Origin: Halopelagius fulvigenes
GTDB lineage: Archaea; Halobacteriota; Halobacteria; Halobacteriales; Haloferacaceae
Length of the DNA: 64,000 nucleotides
Direction of reading: 5' to 3'
Assembly (NCBI RefSeq): GCF_042662625.1
Contig: NZ_JBHSXH010000005.1
Coordinates: forward strand, 12,750-76,749
Shown here: in pieces, positions 43,121 through 52,560 of the stretch
How the letters are laid out: each line of letters opens with the position of its first letter
Numbering within the stretch: the stretch's first letter is position 1
The notes under the pieces: model-generated
What the model saw: the letters and a program-made list of their open reading frames with translations, nothing else
Database searches by the model: none
What the model was told of the DNA's origin: nothing
Translations under genes and position numbers: made by a program

Positions 43121-43254
43121 AGATTGTCTTCAGCGAATTTCGGTCGTACCAGTAGGTACAGTAGCAACCTTCACCTACATAGATTCTTCTATCGAATAGA
43201 CAAAGTTAGCGAGTGCTGAGGCCCCTTTCTGTCCATTAGTTAGCGGCCGTAATC

Positions 43255-43476
43255 TCAGCTGCTCATGTTCCAGGTGATGTGGTCCCAAATCCGTTCGTAA
43301 ACGAGGTACAGGGCCGTTTTTGCGATCGTCATGGCGACCCCAATGTTGAGAGCCGTCATCGGATCCCCCAATACGTACCAGACGAGGCCCACAGTGAGAG
43401 CGAGCGTGAACACGCGATATAACACCGTTTTGACTAGCAGTCGACTCCATCCTTGATGTGGTCTCTTACAAATCAC
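43255..43476 (-). CDS. DUF2061 small membrane protein
   Basis: 73 aa from GTG 43476. LLVKTVLYRVFTLALTVGLV is the first helix with the typical K-x3-YR motif, then GDPMTALNIGVAMTIAKTAL forms the second and YLVYERIWDHITW ends the protein. This is the complete DUF2061 pattern. The function is unknown. It stands alone between relic regions. Confidence 0.85.
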   Translation of the reverse strand: MICKRPHQGWSRLLVKTVLYRVFTLALTVGLVWYVLGDPMTALNIGVAMTIAKTALYLVYERIWDHITWNMSS

Positions 43477-43734
43477 AACTCCTCTTCAATTATTGGAAAA
43501 ATAAACGTATCTATAAGTTACAGAAACTTAGAGAGTTAGCCTGAATCTGACGACTCAGGACGTGGGTCAGGTGTTCTGCCAGGGTTGACTCTTCTCACAG
43601 CTGTACAAATAAAGGGCTGAGTCGACGAGAACGCCGTCTCCTCGAACAACCTCGAACTGGCGCGCTAGGAGGTCAAGAGTGGAAGATGGCGATGAGCAGC
43701 ACTTCTGTACAGAGGGGATGCTGACGTTGCCCAA

Positions 43735-43955
43735 GTTGACTTGTGGTTACTCCCATACACAAGACAGCGCTTATCGTCTGGGTTCACGAGGGTGGCATCT
43801 GGTGATGTACGTCGTACCGAAGGGAACCTCCCAGGGGTGTCACCAATATGGGGAGCGCGGCGAATGCAAGAAACAGATCTTCCAGTGTACGAACTCAGAG
43901 TACTGGGTCGAGACCACCGACGCCGCCTAGTCGGCCGCCATCACCATTGTAGGAG
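43735..43955 (+). pseudogene. TnpB-like RuvC/zinc-finger protein, C-terminal relic
   Basis: The frame reads VPKGTSQGCHQYGERGECKK and FQCTNSEYW, parallel to APDGTSRECHRCGERGKRKE and FRCTNPECH in the copy at 55208-55819. DNA similarity starts near 43738 (TTGTGGTTACTCCCATACAC) and runs on through the SVDADRSAA region to about 43955, now frameshifted and with a stop. Two zinc cysteines and the last Asp are lost. Confidence 0.6.
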
Positions 43956-43980
43956 AGAGCAGGACGACTAATCCCGTCGC

Positions 43981-44430
43981 TCAGGTACTCAGCACGATTT
44001 CCTGCTTTGTGATTTCGGGTTCGTGCCGCCGCAACAGCGTGTTTTCGAACTCCCACGTCTCCCCAGCCGGGAGGCCGGTGAGGTTCGTGTACGACGTCCC
44101 GATGAGGACGTCGCCGGCGTAGAGTTTCGAGATGCTTTCGAGATACCGGAGTTCGCTGTCGGTGCCGTTCTTCGCGACGCCCGTCGAGATTACCTCATCC
44201 GTATCGCCACCAGAGAGGCTACTCTCCTCGACGGTGACGCCGTCGGGAACACTCGGGGCGTCCTGTGAGAACTCAGCCTCGATCTTGACGGAATCGGCAT
44301 TTCCAGCGTCGTTCCCCAGCAGTGGGACGAACGCGCGCCACGTCTCGCCCGCGTCGACCGTCTGGCAGTACTCCGTGCTCGTGTTAGATGCGAGGTTGAG
44401 TCCGAGCAGATCGCTCCTCTCGAATCGGTT
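43981..44430 (-). pseudogene. FxLYD-type exported protein, 5'-truncated
   Basis: This 149-codon frame has no start codon: it opens after a stop at 44431 with RFERSDLLGLNLASNTSTEY. It continues through VDAGETWRAFVPLLGNDAGN to YAGDVLIGTSYTNLTGLPAG and ETWEFENTLLRRHEPEITKQ, ending TGA at 43981. The GTSYTNLTGLPAGETWEFE block is typical of FxLYD domains in exported haloarchaeal proteins, and VDAGETWRAFVP is a second strand set of the same type. The signal peptide and first part are missing. Confidence 0.55.
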
Positions 44431-44532
44431 TCATGAGAGCAGATACCTGGATGACTGTGCAAATAGCGGACCCCGAATGGTGGGCATGGGCGTTATCACC
44501 CTGGCCGGTGAACTCACAGATGGTGAAGAAAG

Positions 44533-44985
44533 ATGGCACCTGAGAAATTCGCGGAGATTGAAGGCATCGAAATGGACCGTGAGGATGTCGACACGTTCCT
44601 TCGTGAGCAGGGAGTGGGCGTCCTTTCGCTTACTGACGGCCAGGAAGCCTACGGCGTACCGGTCTCGTTCGGCTACGATGGGGAGGACAGTCTGTACTTC
44701 GTATTCCTACGTATCGGCGAGCAGAGTAAGAAGGAGCAGTTCGCCGAGCAGACCGGGCGCGCGAGTCTCACTGTCTACGATGTGACCTCTAAGCACGTCT
44801 GGACAAGCGTCATCGCGGCAGGGTCGATTCGTCAGATCCCCGATGAGGACTGGGACGAACTTGAAGACGCTATCGAAGATAACGCATGGTATCCGAGCCT
44901 CTTCTCGGAAGCCATACCGATGCAGGATATCGTCGGCTGGGAACTCCAAATCGATGAGCTCACTGGCCAGCAGAGTGAAGGATAG
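44533..44985 (+). CDS. Pyridoxamine 5'-phosphate oxidase-family protein
   Basis: 150 aa. DREDVDTFLREQGVGVLSLT, AYGVPVSFGYDGEDSLYFVF, LRIGEQSKKEQFAEQTGRAS and VWTSVIAAGSIRQIPDEDWD follow the split-barrel flavin-binding fold (Putative_PNPOx). Haloarchaea encode many such proteins of unknown substrate; most bind FMN or F420. It appears intact and has no operon partner. Confidence 0.85.
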   Translation: MAPEKFAEIEGIEMDREDVDTFLREQGVGVLSLTDGQEAYGVPVSFGYDGEDSLYFVFLRIGEQSKKEQFAEQTGRASLTVYDVTSKHVWTSVIAAGSIRQIPDEDWDELEDAIEDNAWYPSLFSEAIPMQDIVGWELQIDELTGQQSEG

Positions 44986-45092
44986 GTGCGTAGAACGACA
45001 GTAACAAGACTGTCGAATGCACGAATCATCCAGCGCTTGAGGACCCCTAATTCAAACAGTTACTTGAGATTGATGTCGAGACGACAGATGAC

Positions 45093-45200
45093 GTGTTTGA
45101 CGCCCTTACTCACGAATATCGTCGCGTCACGCTTACGCTCCTGGCTGGCAGCCAAACAACCCTATCACTGAATGAACTGGCGCGAGAGACACACCGCGAA
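45093..45200 (+). pseudogene. DUF7344/ArsR-like HTH fragment
   Basis: VFDALTHEYRRVTLTLLAGS and SLNELARETHREER give the first helices of a haloarchaeal winged HTH, similar to DUF7344. The sequence then passes directly into a piece of phosphoenolpyruvate synthase in another frame. The fusion is a recombination scar. Confidence 0.5.
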
Positions 45201-45204
45201 GAAC

Positions 45205-45555
45205 GGGATTCCGCACGAGGACGTCGCGCTCTCGGTCGTCGTCCAACGGATGGTCATCCCGGAGGTCTCCGGCACCATGTTCACCGCCGACCCGACGAAC
45301 GGCAATCGTCGTATCACCGCAATCAAGGCCGGACTCGGCCTCAGGGAGGCGTTCATCTCGGGTGGGGCCGCCGCCGGCTCGGTTCGGGTCGACGCACGAA
45401 CCGGTGAGACCCTCGACTACGAGACGGGCGTCCAGCGAACTGTGGTTCGCCCGCGTCCAGAGGGCGGTATCGAGACGGTCGACTTTTCGGCCGACGAGCG
45501 TTCGGTTCGCGCTCTCTCGGACAAACAGGTCCCACGGTTGTTGAGAAAGGGTTGA
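45205..45555 (+). pseudogene. ppsA: Phosphoenolpyruvate synthase, internal fragment
   Basis: HEDVALSVVVQRMVIPEVSG, TMFTADPTNGNRRITAIKAG, LGLREAFISGG and a tail with LSDKQVPRLLRKG match an internal part of the ATP-grasp domain of PEP synthase (pyruvate, water dikinase). Both ends are missing: there is no natural start, and the catalytic His domain and PEP-binding barrel are absent. It is a gene fragment joined to an HTH fragment upstream. Confidence 0.65.
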
Positions 45556-45767
45556 TTAAGAAGGAGAGAGAAACCGCTGGACGGGCCTCTACACGCCGAC
45601 TCAACGAGGTCGCCGTGAAATTAGTGCTCAATAGGAGTGGGAAGTGCGATACATCAGTGCGTTAAAGAATCTCTGAGGCGTGCTGTCTTGGTATTACCAG
45701 GACACCATAGTGTGCTGTGCCGACAGTTTAACAGATATCTAAATCTGCAGAGCCGCTACTTACATAA

Positions 45768-46064
45768 CTAGTTGGATTCTAGCTCGGGGACGAGGGAATT
45801 CTCCCACTGGCGCCGGTTCGCGAGGACTTGCTGACCTTGTTCAGAAATCTCATAGTAATTTGTCCGCCGATCAATGTCTCCTTTCTCTACGTAGCCCTCT
45901 TCGACGACTGCATCGAGGTTTGGGTACAGTCGACCGTGGTTGATATCGTCGAACTGCTTTTGCAGTTCCTCTTTCACATCTTGGCCCGATGGAGTCTCAA
46001 GGCCGGCAATAACTGTAAGGAGGTCACGCTGGAATCCTGTGAGATCGAATACTTGACTTGGCAT
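45768..46064 (-). CDS. PadR-family transcriptional regulator
   Basis: 98 aa from ATG 46064; the open frame extends 11 codons further. FDLTGFQRDLLTVIAGLETP, QDVKEELQKQFDDINHGRLY, PNLDAVVEEGYVEKGDID and TNYYEISEQGQQVL give the winged helix of PadR (YPxLxxLxxxGYV plus YxIxxxG). Haloarchaeal PadR proteins are short like this one. Its targets are unknown; it is not paired with a membrane gene here. Confidence 0.85.
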   Translation of the reverse strand: MPSQVFDLTGFQRDLLTVIAGLETPSGQDVKEELQKQFDDINHGRLYPNLDAVVEEGYVEKGDIDRRTNYYEISEQGQQVLANRRQWENSLVPELESN

Positions 46065-46128
46065 ACAGGTAAGTTGGTGGAGATCCCCAAAAATCATATG
46101 CCCAATATTCCGTGATCTCTCACCTGTT

Positions 46129-46790
46129 TCATCCGGTCTCTCCAGCCTTGCTCCATACAGAACGCAAACCGGTCGTAAGGTTCGACCAGACCGAGAGTAC
46201 CATCGACAACACGTGTGTGAGTTCTTTGGCAGCGCGGATTACAGCGACCCACCGGTCATCTGATGGTGTTTCCAGTTCGATCTGGTCGCTTTCGGCACGT
46301 GCACTCGTCTCTTCGGCCCATTCGGAGGTATTGATATCGAGCCACCGTACCGTGAACGACCCGGACGTGTCGGCCGCATCGAACGGCATGCAACTACCAG
46401 ACAGGAAGTCACGATGTACTCTCCAACGTCCCTGTTAGCGGCACAGTACGCTTCATCGTCCTCTCGTGCGAATTCAGCAAGGTGTTCCGTATCTCTGTCC
46501 CGAAGGAGGCTATTAGACGAGGTAGCTACAACCAGACCGGTTTCGTCGATTAGCATTCGTGCAGACTCGAGTTGTCGTTGGACTACTTCTTGGAGTCCGA
46601 GTCCCCCATCTGCTGTCGCTCTGGTGGAATCTGGCGGTGGCACAGCCGCCAAATATATTCCGCCAGAAGCGCGCAATCGCTTCTTCTGCCGTCCCTGCAG
46701 CCCACTCCTGATGATCCCCTTGCTTCTCTTCGAAGTAGCACCTGCGACTCACCGTGCGAGTAAACCCCATTTTTGGCGCATCCCCACCTA
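46129..46790 (-). pseudogene. Apiosidase-like (DUF4038) glycoside hydrolase, C-terminal relics
   Basis: Frames on the minus strand give ARMLIDETGLVVATSSNSLL, RDRDTEHLAEFAREDDEAYC, AANRDVGEYIV and then SGSFTVRWLDINTSEWAEET followed by ELETPSDDRWVAVI. The last part matches the C-terminal beta domain (GxFTVRWxD..TGEW..PxDxDWVxxL) that follows DUF4038 barrels, and the CAAxxxGEYxVY-type block precedes it. The frames are split by indels and the catalytic barrel is absent. Confidence 0.45.
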
Positions 46791-46841
46791 GGTCTGTCGA
46801 AAACTACGAGCGACGTCTGATACTTACTTCAGGGAACGTGA

Positions 46842-47510
46842 TTAGTTGGACGAACCGATCAATCGAGACATGAGACGTGATTCGCCACGCCGCAACAGTT
46901 CTGAAGCGGTCGAGTTAGCCACCCCGAGTTCTGCCGCAACGGCCGACAGTGATGCCTGACGCGGCACTGAGTAGTATCCAATCTCGGTCGCAGTTTCCAT
47001 GGCATCTAACTGGCGCTCTGTCAAGCAGCCTATCACTGTTCCTAACCGGCGGTCGTACGTACCAATCTCTCGAACGTCAACTTCGATGCCTGCCCGTCGC
47101 TCAAGTGCATCGACCAATTTCGACAACGCCTCATCTCTCCCTACGATAGTCACATCGAGCCAACCCTCAGCGCTGTACACAAGGGGAGGAACAACAACGA
47201 GGCTTAGCTCAGCGAATGCCTGAAAAAACGCTGTCTCAGACTCCGTATACTCCTGACAGACGTACGAATAAAAGCAATTTTCGTTGATAGGAGTGAGTTC
47301 GCACCACTGAATCGAATCTACGTCGTTGATGCGGCCGTGATAGGTGTCTATATCCCCGTTAATGTAGAAAAGAGCGAATTGTACGTCTTCTCGGGAGAGG
47401 TTCCACGCATACAGTTCTGCTCGGTTCATTGTGTCCGAGGTGATGAGGAAATCCTGCATTGGGTGTCGCATCCACGCTGGCTGGTTTAGTCTGACGTGTA
47501 GGTAACGCAT
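46842..47510 (-). CDS. Bat-like HTH_10 transcriptional regulator
   Basis: 222 aa. The N-terminal sensor-like domain begins MRYLHVRLNQPAWMRHPMQD. The C-terminal HTH_10 reads LTERQLDAMETATEIGYYSV, PRQASLSAVAAELGVANSTA, SELLRRGESRLMSRL. It is divergent from the cytochrome P450 gene with a gap of about 90 nt, the usual position of a dedicated regulator, so I infer that it controls P450 expression. Confidence 0.85.
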   Translation of the reverse strand: MRYLHVRLNQPAWMRHPMQDFLITSDTMNRAELYAWNLSREDVQFALFYINGDIDTYHGRINDVDSIQWCELTPINENCFYSYVCQEYTESETAFFQAFAELSLVVVPPLVYSAEGWLDVTIVGRDEALSKLVDALERRAGIEVDVREIGTYDRRLGTVIGCLTERQLDAMETATEIGYYSVPRQASLSAVAAELGVANSTASELLRRGESRLMSRLIGSSN

Positions 47511-47601
47511 CGTGAATCGTTACGATATCACGTTCTGAGTACTTAAACAGGCGAAATATATCGGGGAAATCTCTGTTCACTCAGTGGATCACTACCCTAT
47601 T
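47511..47601. promoter_or_regulatory. Divergent promoter, HTH regulator / cytochrome P450
   Basis: This short gap must contain both promoters. AGTACTTAAACAGGCGAAAT near 47540 gives A/T-rich boxes in both directions; no clear dyad is visible. Confidence 0.35.
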
Positions 47602-48993
47602 ATGTCCAATCTAGGTCCGGAATCCAGTGACCCTTCCGAGGGTCGGTCAGCGAGAGTCGATGAAGACCTCCCCTCGAAGACACCTCCTGGTCCAGACGGC
47701 CTTCCGGTAGTTGGCAATGCCCGCTCGCTCATCCGGGACCCTCGGGAGTTCTATGATAAACTGAGCGAGTACGGTAGCGTTGTTGGCTATCGCCTCCCCT
47801 GGATGGAGTTCTGTACAGTCCTTCACCCAGAACTTATCGAACGCGTGCTGATGGTCGACTATGAGCGGTACGCCAAATGGGGCCTCGAAGATTTCGGGGG
47901 GGAGTTCGCCCCAGAGGGCCTCCTTTTGACTGATGGTGAGCAGTGGCGCCGCCAACGAACGACGATCCAGAACGCCTTCACAGTTGAGCGGATCCAGAGC
48001 TATGGTGACACGATGGCACAGGGTGCCACAGAGATGATTAACGGTTGGGACGACGGCGAGGAGATAGCTCTCAACCAAGCGTTCTCGAAGCTCACACTCG
48101 ACGTGCTGACTCGATCATTGTTCGACCTACAGTTGAGTGAGGGGTCCGATATCGTGACCGAGTTTGCTGAGACGCTCAACGACCGAGGCAGTATCGACGG
48201 CATCTCGACTTTCCTGCCGATGTGGGTTCCAACGCCCAAGAACCGGAAGTACAAACGGGTTCTCTCAGAATTTCGATCCTTCGTCGACGGCCTTATCGAC
48301 GAACGGCGCGGACGGGCAGATGAGTACGACGACCTGCTGTCGCTGTTGTTGGCTGCCGAGGATGACGATGGGAATACCATGTCCGAGACGGAAATCCGTG
48401 ATCAGATGGTGACTTTTCTCTTCGCTGGCCACGAGACCACTTCGTTGGCGCTAACCTACACATTCCTCGAACTAGCAAAGGAACCGTCGGTTCGTGAACG
48501 CCTCGACACGGAGCACGATTCCGTCCTCGGTGGCGGAGCGCCCGGACTGGGGGACCTCAACAACCTTTCGTACACCGAGCAGGTGATTCAAGAGTCCCTT
48601 CGGTTGTACCCGCCAGCGTTCATCATGTTTCGAAAGGTCACCGAAGACACCGAACTCGGTGGATACCGGATTCCAAAAGGAACGAGGCTCACCCTCCCTC
48701 AGTTCTACATCCACACCGATGAGCGGTGGTACGACGCCCCTGAGAGGTTCGATCCCAGCCGCTGGACGGAAGAATTTGAGGATTCACTACCGGATTATGC
48801 ATACTTCCCGTTCGGTGGGGGGCCACGCCATTGTATCGGAATGCGGTTCGCGATGCTGGAATTGAAAACGATTCTCCCGATTGTCGCTCAGTCGACCGAG
48901 TTTGAGCTCCTGTCCGACCCTGATCCTGAATTAGATATGGCGACGACGCTGCGGCCTGCCGAGGATATCCGAATGCGAGTGTCTAAACGATAA
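47602..48993 (+). CDS. Cytochrome P450
   Basis: 463 aa from ATG 47602 (GTG 47584 adds six residues). P450 motifs are complete: I-helix FLFAGHETTSLAL, K-helix ESLRLYPPA (ExxR), the PERF region (APERFDPSRW), and the heme loop FPFGGGPRHCIGMRFAMLE with the axial cysteine. No N-terminal membrane anchor is present, so it is soluble. It resembles CYP families that hydroxylate fatty acids, terpenes or carotenoids, but the substrate is unknown. A ferredoxin is encoded at 53890, about 5 kb away, and could supply electrons. Confidence 0.92.
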   Translation: MSNLGPESSDPSEGRSARVDEDLPSKTPPGPDGLPVVGNARSLIRDPREFYDKLSEYGSVVGYRLPWMEFCTVLHPELIERVLMVDYERYAKWGLEDFGGEFAPEGLLLTDGEQWRRQRTTIQNAFTVERIQSYGDTMAQGATEMINGWDDGEEIALNQAFSKLTLDVLTRSLFDLQLSEGSDIVTEFAETLNDRGSIDGISTFLPMWVPTPKNRKYKRVLSEFRSFVDGLIDERRGRADEYDDLLSLLLAAEDDDGNTMSETEIRDQMVTFLFAGHETTSLALTYTFLELAKEPSVRERLDTEHDSVLGGGAPGLGDLNNLSYTEQVIQESLRLYPPAFIMFRKVTEDTELGGYRIPKGTRLTLPQFYIHTDERWYDAPERFDPSRWTEEFEDSLPDYAYFPFGGGPRHCIGMRFAMLELKTILPIVAQSTEFELLSDPDPELDMATTLRPAEDIRMRVSKR

Positions 48994-49544
48994 AGGATGG
49001 GCTACGTTCCTTTGCAGCGTCGGTGAGGAAGAATCAGCCGATCAGTACGACTGCGTAATTTGCGTAGAGACTCGTTCTAACAGTGGTTTAAGTGGAGAGG
49101 GAACGGGAACACGTAGCAAGATGGGGTTGTTCGACGACACCACGGGGACTTCTGGAAGGCGAATAGTCAAGTCCAGTTTTCGAGTCGAAAATGTTGGCTC
49201 ACAACTCTTGAGCTAGCTACTGCAGACCAATCTCATTCCGGGTGCCTTCCTCTTGCTCATCTACTGCAGCGGAGACCCCAGAAGTAGAGTTAAGAGACTG
49301 CCGCTGACCACGTTCACGATAATTTTATCACGGGATTCGGAGCGGAGTGAACGGGACGCTGACCCTTTTCGTCAACGACGTTCGCCACGACCGACCGTGA
49401 GAAAGAGTTATCGTGTCACTTGGCGAAGGGTTGATTGAAACGCGAATCCGACCCAGAGGACGCATAACTGTGCAATAGGTGGCGAGTAGTCCAGTGATTC
49501 GGCGTCCCCGTCTCACGGGTTCTTGTACGCGGTGAGAAATTCAC
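48994..49544. other. Intergenic region without a supported gene
   Basis: About 550 nt. A 31-codon frame at about 49122 (MGLFDDTTGTSGRR..) ends in TAG and is probably a remnant. The last 50 nt precede the DsbA-FNT gene and contain GGTGAGA as a ribosome binding site. Confidence 0.4.
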
Positions 49545-51071
49545 ATGAGTCGAGCCGAAACACCGACATTGACACAGCCGATACGCGACCGCGACCACGT
49601 TCGTGGACCGGACGATGCCCCGGTAACGCTCGTTCAGTACAGCGACTTCGAGTGCCCCTACTGCGGTGATATTTATCCAATTGTCAGACGACTTCTAAAT
49701 CGAGTGGGGACTCGTCTTCGACTTGTATTTCGACACTTCCCGCTGACACAACAACACCCCCACGCCCAGCAGGCGGCGGAAGCGGTCGAAGCCGCCAGCG
49801 TCCAGGGACGGTTTTGGGAGATGCACGACCGCCTCTACGAGAATCAAGACGCGCTCGGCCAAGACGACCTCGTTCGCTACGCCGAACAGCTCGATCTGGA
49901 CGTCAACGCCTTCGTGGAAGAACTGACGGCCGGCGTGTATGAAGAACGCATTCATGAAGACTTCCTGAGTGGCGTCCGGAGTGGCGTCAACGGGACGCCA
50001 ACCTTCTTCATCAACGGAACGCGGTACGACGGGCCGCTCGAGATCGATGCGCTGCTCGCCGAAATCGCCGACGTGGGTGGCTTCCTCGACCTCCAACAGT
50101 CCATCGAAGTCGAAGACCAGGCGTTTCGGGAAACGTTCGACCGGTCCCGTCGTGGTGCGCCTGCTTCCGGCGAAGCCGTTCGGGACCGGTTCTCCGTGGA
50201 CGAAATCTACCAGCGCATCACGGCGACGGCGGACGAAGACATCGAACGCAGTACACGACTGCTTTTCTTCAGCGGGCTCGCCGCGGGGCTCAGCGTCGGT
50301 GCGGCGTTTCTCGCGCGAGCGGCGTTGACCACAGCGTATCCCCAGAATCCGATGGGGATTGGGAACGTGCTGTATCCGGTCGGGTTCATTATCATCGTCC
50401 TCGGAGGCTACCAACTATTTACGGAGAACACACTCACGCCGGTCACACTGGTGTTGACGCGGCTCGCAAGCCTCCCACAGCTTCTCCGGCTCTGGGCCAT
50501 CGTGCTCGCTGCGAACGTCGCCGGTGCTGGGGTCATCGCGTTCCTCTTCGCCAACACCGCGGTGCTCGACCCAGCCATCGCCGAGACCGCTTCGGCAATT
50601 GGTGAACACGCGATGGACGTTTCGTGGTCGGCGCTATTCTACAAGGGCGCGTTCGCCGGCGGTCTTGTCGCAACGATGGTCTGGCTGGCACACGCGGCGC
50701 GGGACACCCTCTCGCGGTTCCTCATCGTCTACATCATTATGATACTGATTCCCGTCGCGGGCCTCTTTCACTGCATCGTTGGTGCGTGCGAGGTTCTCTA
50801 CCTCGTATTCGAAGGGCGAGTGGCGTTCGTCGCGGCGTTCACCGACTTCTTTGTACCGGTCGTCCTCGGGAACACCCTCGGCGGTATCGTGTTCGTCGCG
50901 CTGGTAAACTACAGTATGACCGAAACCCGACGGTTTCCGGAGCACAGCCAGCGACGTCGTGAACTCACGTGGCCCGAGTGGATCTTCGGGATTCGTTGCT
51001 GGTCGTGGCTCCAGACGAAGATGGAAGAATCGCCGATAATCGGGGAGAAAAAGCGCCAATACGAGCGTTGA
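49545..51071 (+). CDS. DsbA-like thioredoxin domain fused to formate/nitrite transporter-type channel
   Basis: 508 aa. Residues about 17-185 are a DsbA-type thiol oxidoreductase: CPYC active site (C37, C40) and a cis-proline loop GTPTFFING. A linker leads into a membrane domain (about 240-475) of the FNT family: AALTTAYPQNPMGIGNVLYP, LGGYQLFTENTLTPVTLVL, LHAARDTLSRFLIVYIIMIL type helices and GNTLGGIVFVALVNYS. The start has no signal peptide, so the redox domain should be cytoplasmic. FNT channels carry formate, nitrite or hydrosulfide. The fusion suggests that transport is coupled to thiol redox state or disulfide reduction. Confidence 0.85.
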   Translation: MSRAETPTLTQPIRDRDHVRGPDDAPVTLVQYSDFECPYCGDIYPIVRRLLNRVGTRLRLVFRHFPLTQQHPHAQQAAEAVEAASVQGRFWEMHDRLYENQDALGQDDLVRYAEQLDLDVNAFVEELTAGVYEERIHEDFLSGVRSGVNGTPTFFINGTRYDGPLEIDALLAEIADVGGFLDLQQSIEVEDQAFRETFDRSRRGAPASGEAVRDRFSVDEIYQRITATADEDIERSTRLLFFSGLAAGLSVGAAFLARAALTTAYPQNPMGIGNVLYPVGFIIIVLGGYQLFTENTLTPVTLVLTRLASLPQLLRLWAIVLAANVAGAGVIAFLFANTAVLDPAIAETASAIGEHAMDVSWSALFYKGAFAGGLVATMVWLAHAARDTLSRFLIVYIIMILIPVAGLFHCIVGACEVLYLVFEGRVAFVAAFTDFFVPVVLGNTLGGIVFVALVNYSMTETRRFPEHSQRRRELTWPEWIFGIRCWSWLQTKMEESPIIGEKKRQYER

Positions 51072-51200
51072 ACCGTCACTGTACGGCGATTTGACGGTAA
51101 CGTGTCAGTGAATTCGATTCGCGATGAGCGCGTCACAACAGCCCGAAACCTCCATTTTCGAATCGCCGACCCAATTATTGCCTCTCGTTCTGTGTGTTAT

Positions 51201-51440
51201 TCACTCGTCCGGATACGTGTCGTCGGGTTTAGGAAACGCGTCGAGGTTCGTCGCCGTTTCGGAAATCATGCCGTTCAACTGGTCTCGTGTGTCGAAATAC
51301 CAGTGCGGCGCGCCATTGAAGTTCCCGCTCTGTAGCACCCGACTCCCTCCTTCTCAGACCGTTCGGCTACGTCCTCGACGCTGTCAAGATGGGCGAACGT
51401 TTCTGGGTTAACTAAATCAGTACAAGCAAAGAGTGTTTGT
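51201..51440 (-). pseudogene. Unidentified protein, C-terminal relic
   Basis: Two minus-strand frames combine as NPETFAHLDSVEDVAERSEK, then, after a shift, NFNGAPHWYFDTRDQLNGMI and SETATNLDAFPKPDDTYPDE before a stop at 51201. The blocks look like the end of a real haloarchaeal protein. I do not recognise the family. The upstream part is not readable. Confidence 0.35.
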
Positions 51441-51663
51441 TCGTTAAGATTGCACCCGTCGTTCTCTTCGTGATACCGCGGAGAAGATCGCAGTAGACGT
51501 GGAATCCCGACACCTTTCCGATTAAGACGAAGCAAGCGGCGAAGAGATCGGAAGAGTCGATTTTAAATTAGATGATCAGGGACACTAGAATATGATTGCA
51601 TATAAGTCGGCACTGGCTGTACCGATCTAGAGGATTAAGTCTGAGTAGCGTCTCCTACATCCT

Positions 51664-52341
51664 ATGACAGTTACTGCGGAACTCATCGTCAGTTCACCCT
51701 CGCTTCCGTTCGTTAGTTTCGCAGAATCGTTACCATCCAATCAACTCGAGTGTGAACACGGCCTGTGTCATGGAGGGGACTCTCGGGTGTTCGTCGTCCA
51801 TCTCGACCCAGCTGATGGTGTTACCGAAGATAATCTCATTGCTCTCGATGAAGTAGTAGGGACAACCCCCCTTGGACGCGAGGGCGGCAGGGACGTCTAT
51901 CAGCTCGACGTCAAACTGGAGGATATTGTTTCGGAGGCGTTCGTTCCCGGACGGTTCGCTAAGGCACAAATAGAACCGACGACTATCATTCCGGAGGGAT
52001 GGTACGAAAAGAAGATTTTTCGGGATTATGAGTCGTTCAATAATATGCGGAATCATTGCGATGAGCATGGCATTCGGGTCGATCTTATCTCGATCACGCA
52101 GGATTCTCCGTCCCCAGATGAACACTCACAGTACGGGCTAACTGACCGGCAATACGAGGCACTGGCGCTCGCTATGTCTCGCGGGTACTACGATAATCCC
52201 CGACAGACCACGGCCAGCGACTTGGCTGAGGAGATGGGTATTTCTCAACCCTCCATGTCGAATCTTCTTCGCCGAGGGGAGCGCCGGTTACTCACGTCGA
52301 CGATCGGGACACAGCCATCGCTGACTAACCCTTCGACGTGA
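51664..52341 (+). CDS. Bat-like HTH_10 transcriptional regulator
   Basis: 225 aa. The sensor part (AELIVSSPSLPFVSFAESLP) is followed by an HTH_10: LTDRQYEALALAMSRGYYDN, PRQTTASDLAEEMGISQPSM, SNLLRRGERRLL. It precedes the aldo/keto reductase gene on the same strand with a gap of about 220 nt, so it may regulate it. This is the third Bat-type regulator in the window. Confidence 0.85.
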   Translation: MTVTAELIVSSPSLPFVSFAESLPSNQLECEHGLCHGGDSRVFVVHLDPADGVTEDNLIALDEVVGTTPLGREGGRDVYQLDVKLEDIVSEAFVPGRFAKAQIEPTTIIPEGWYEKKIFRDYESFNNMRNHCDEHGIRVDLISITQDSPSPDEHSQYGLTDRQYEALALAMSRGYYDNPRQTTASDLAEEMGISQPSMSNLLRRGERRLLTSTIGTQPSLTNPST

Positions 52342-52560
52342 CAGTATCTTCCCGACCTACTGAATCCGAAACCTACTAGAATCAATGTCTATCTGACTAT
52401 CACTGTTTCCCCGCAAGTATTGTCATATCGATATGTATTTCCGTACTTGAACCACTTCCTGAGTCTCTACTCAAATGGTGCTATCCGGTACGCTCTAGGG
52501 AGGGGTGTTCGGGCTAGGCGAAGGGACTTAAATGGGGTTTTAGAATAGCATCGAATCCAA

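Noticed and set aside
45165..45407. Continuous plus-strand frame starting at the HTH fragment through 45407
   Set aside because: After the HTH helices this phase becomes Arg/Gly-rich nonsense while another phase reads clear PEP synthase.
49695..50414. Minus-strand ORF of 239 codons opposite the DsbA-FNT gene
   Set aside because: It is entirely antisense to a gene with clear motifs and has no recognisable content of its own.
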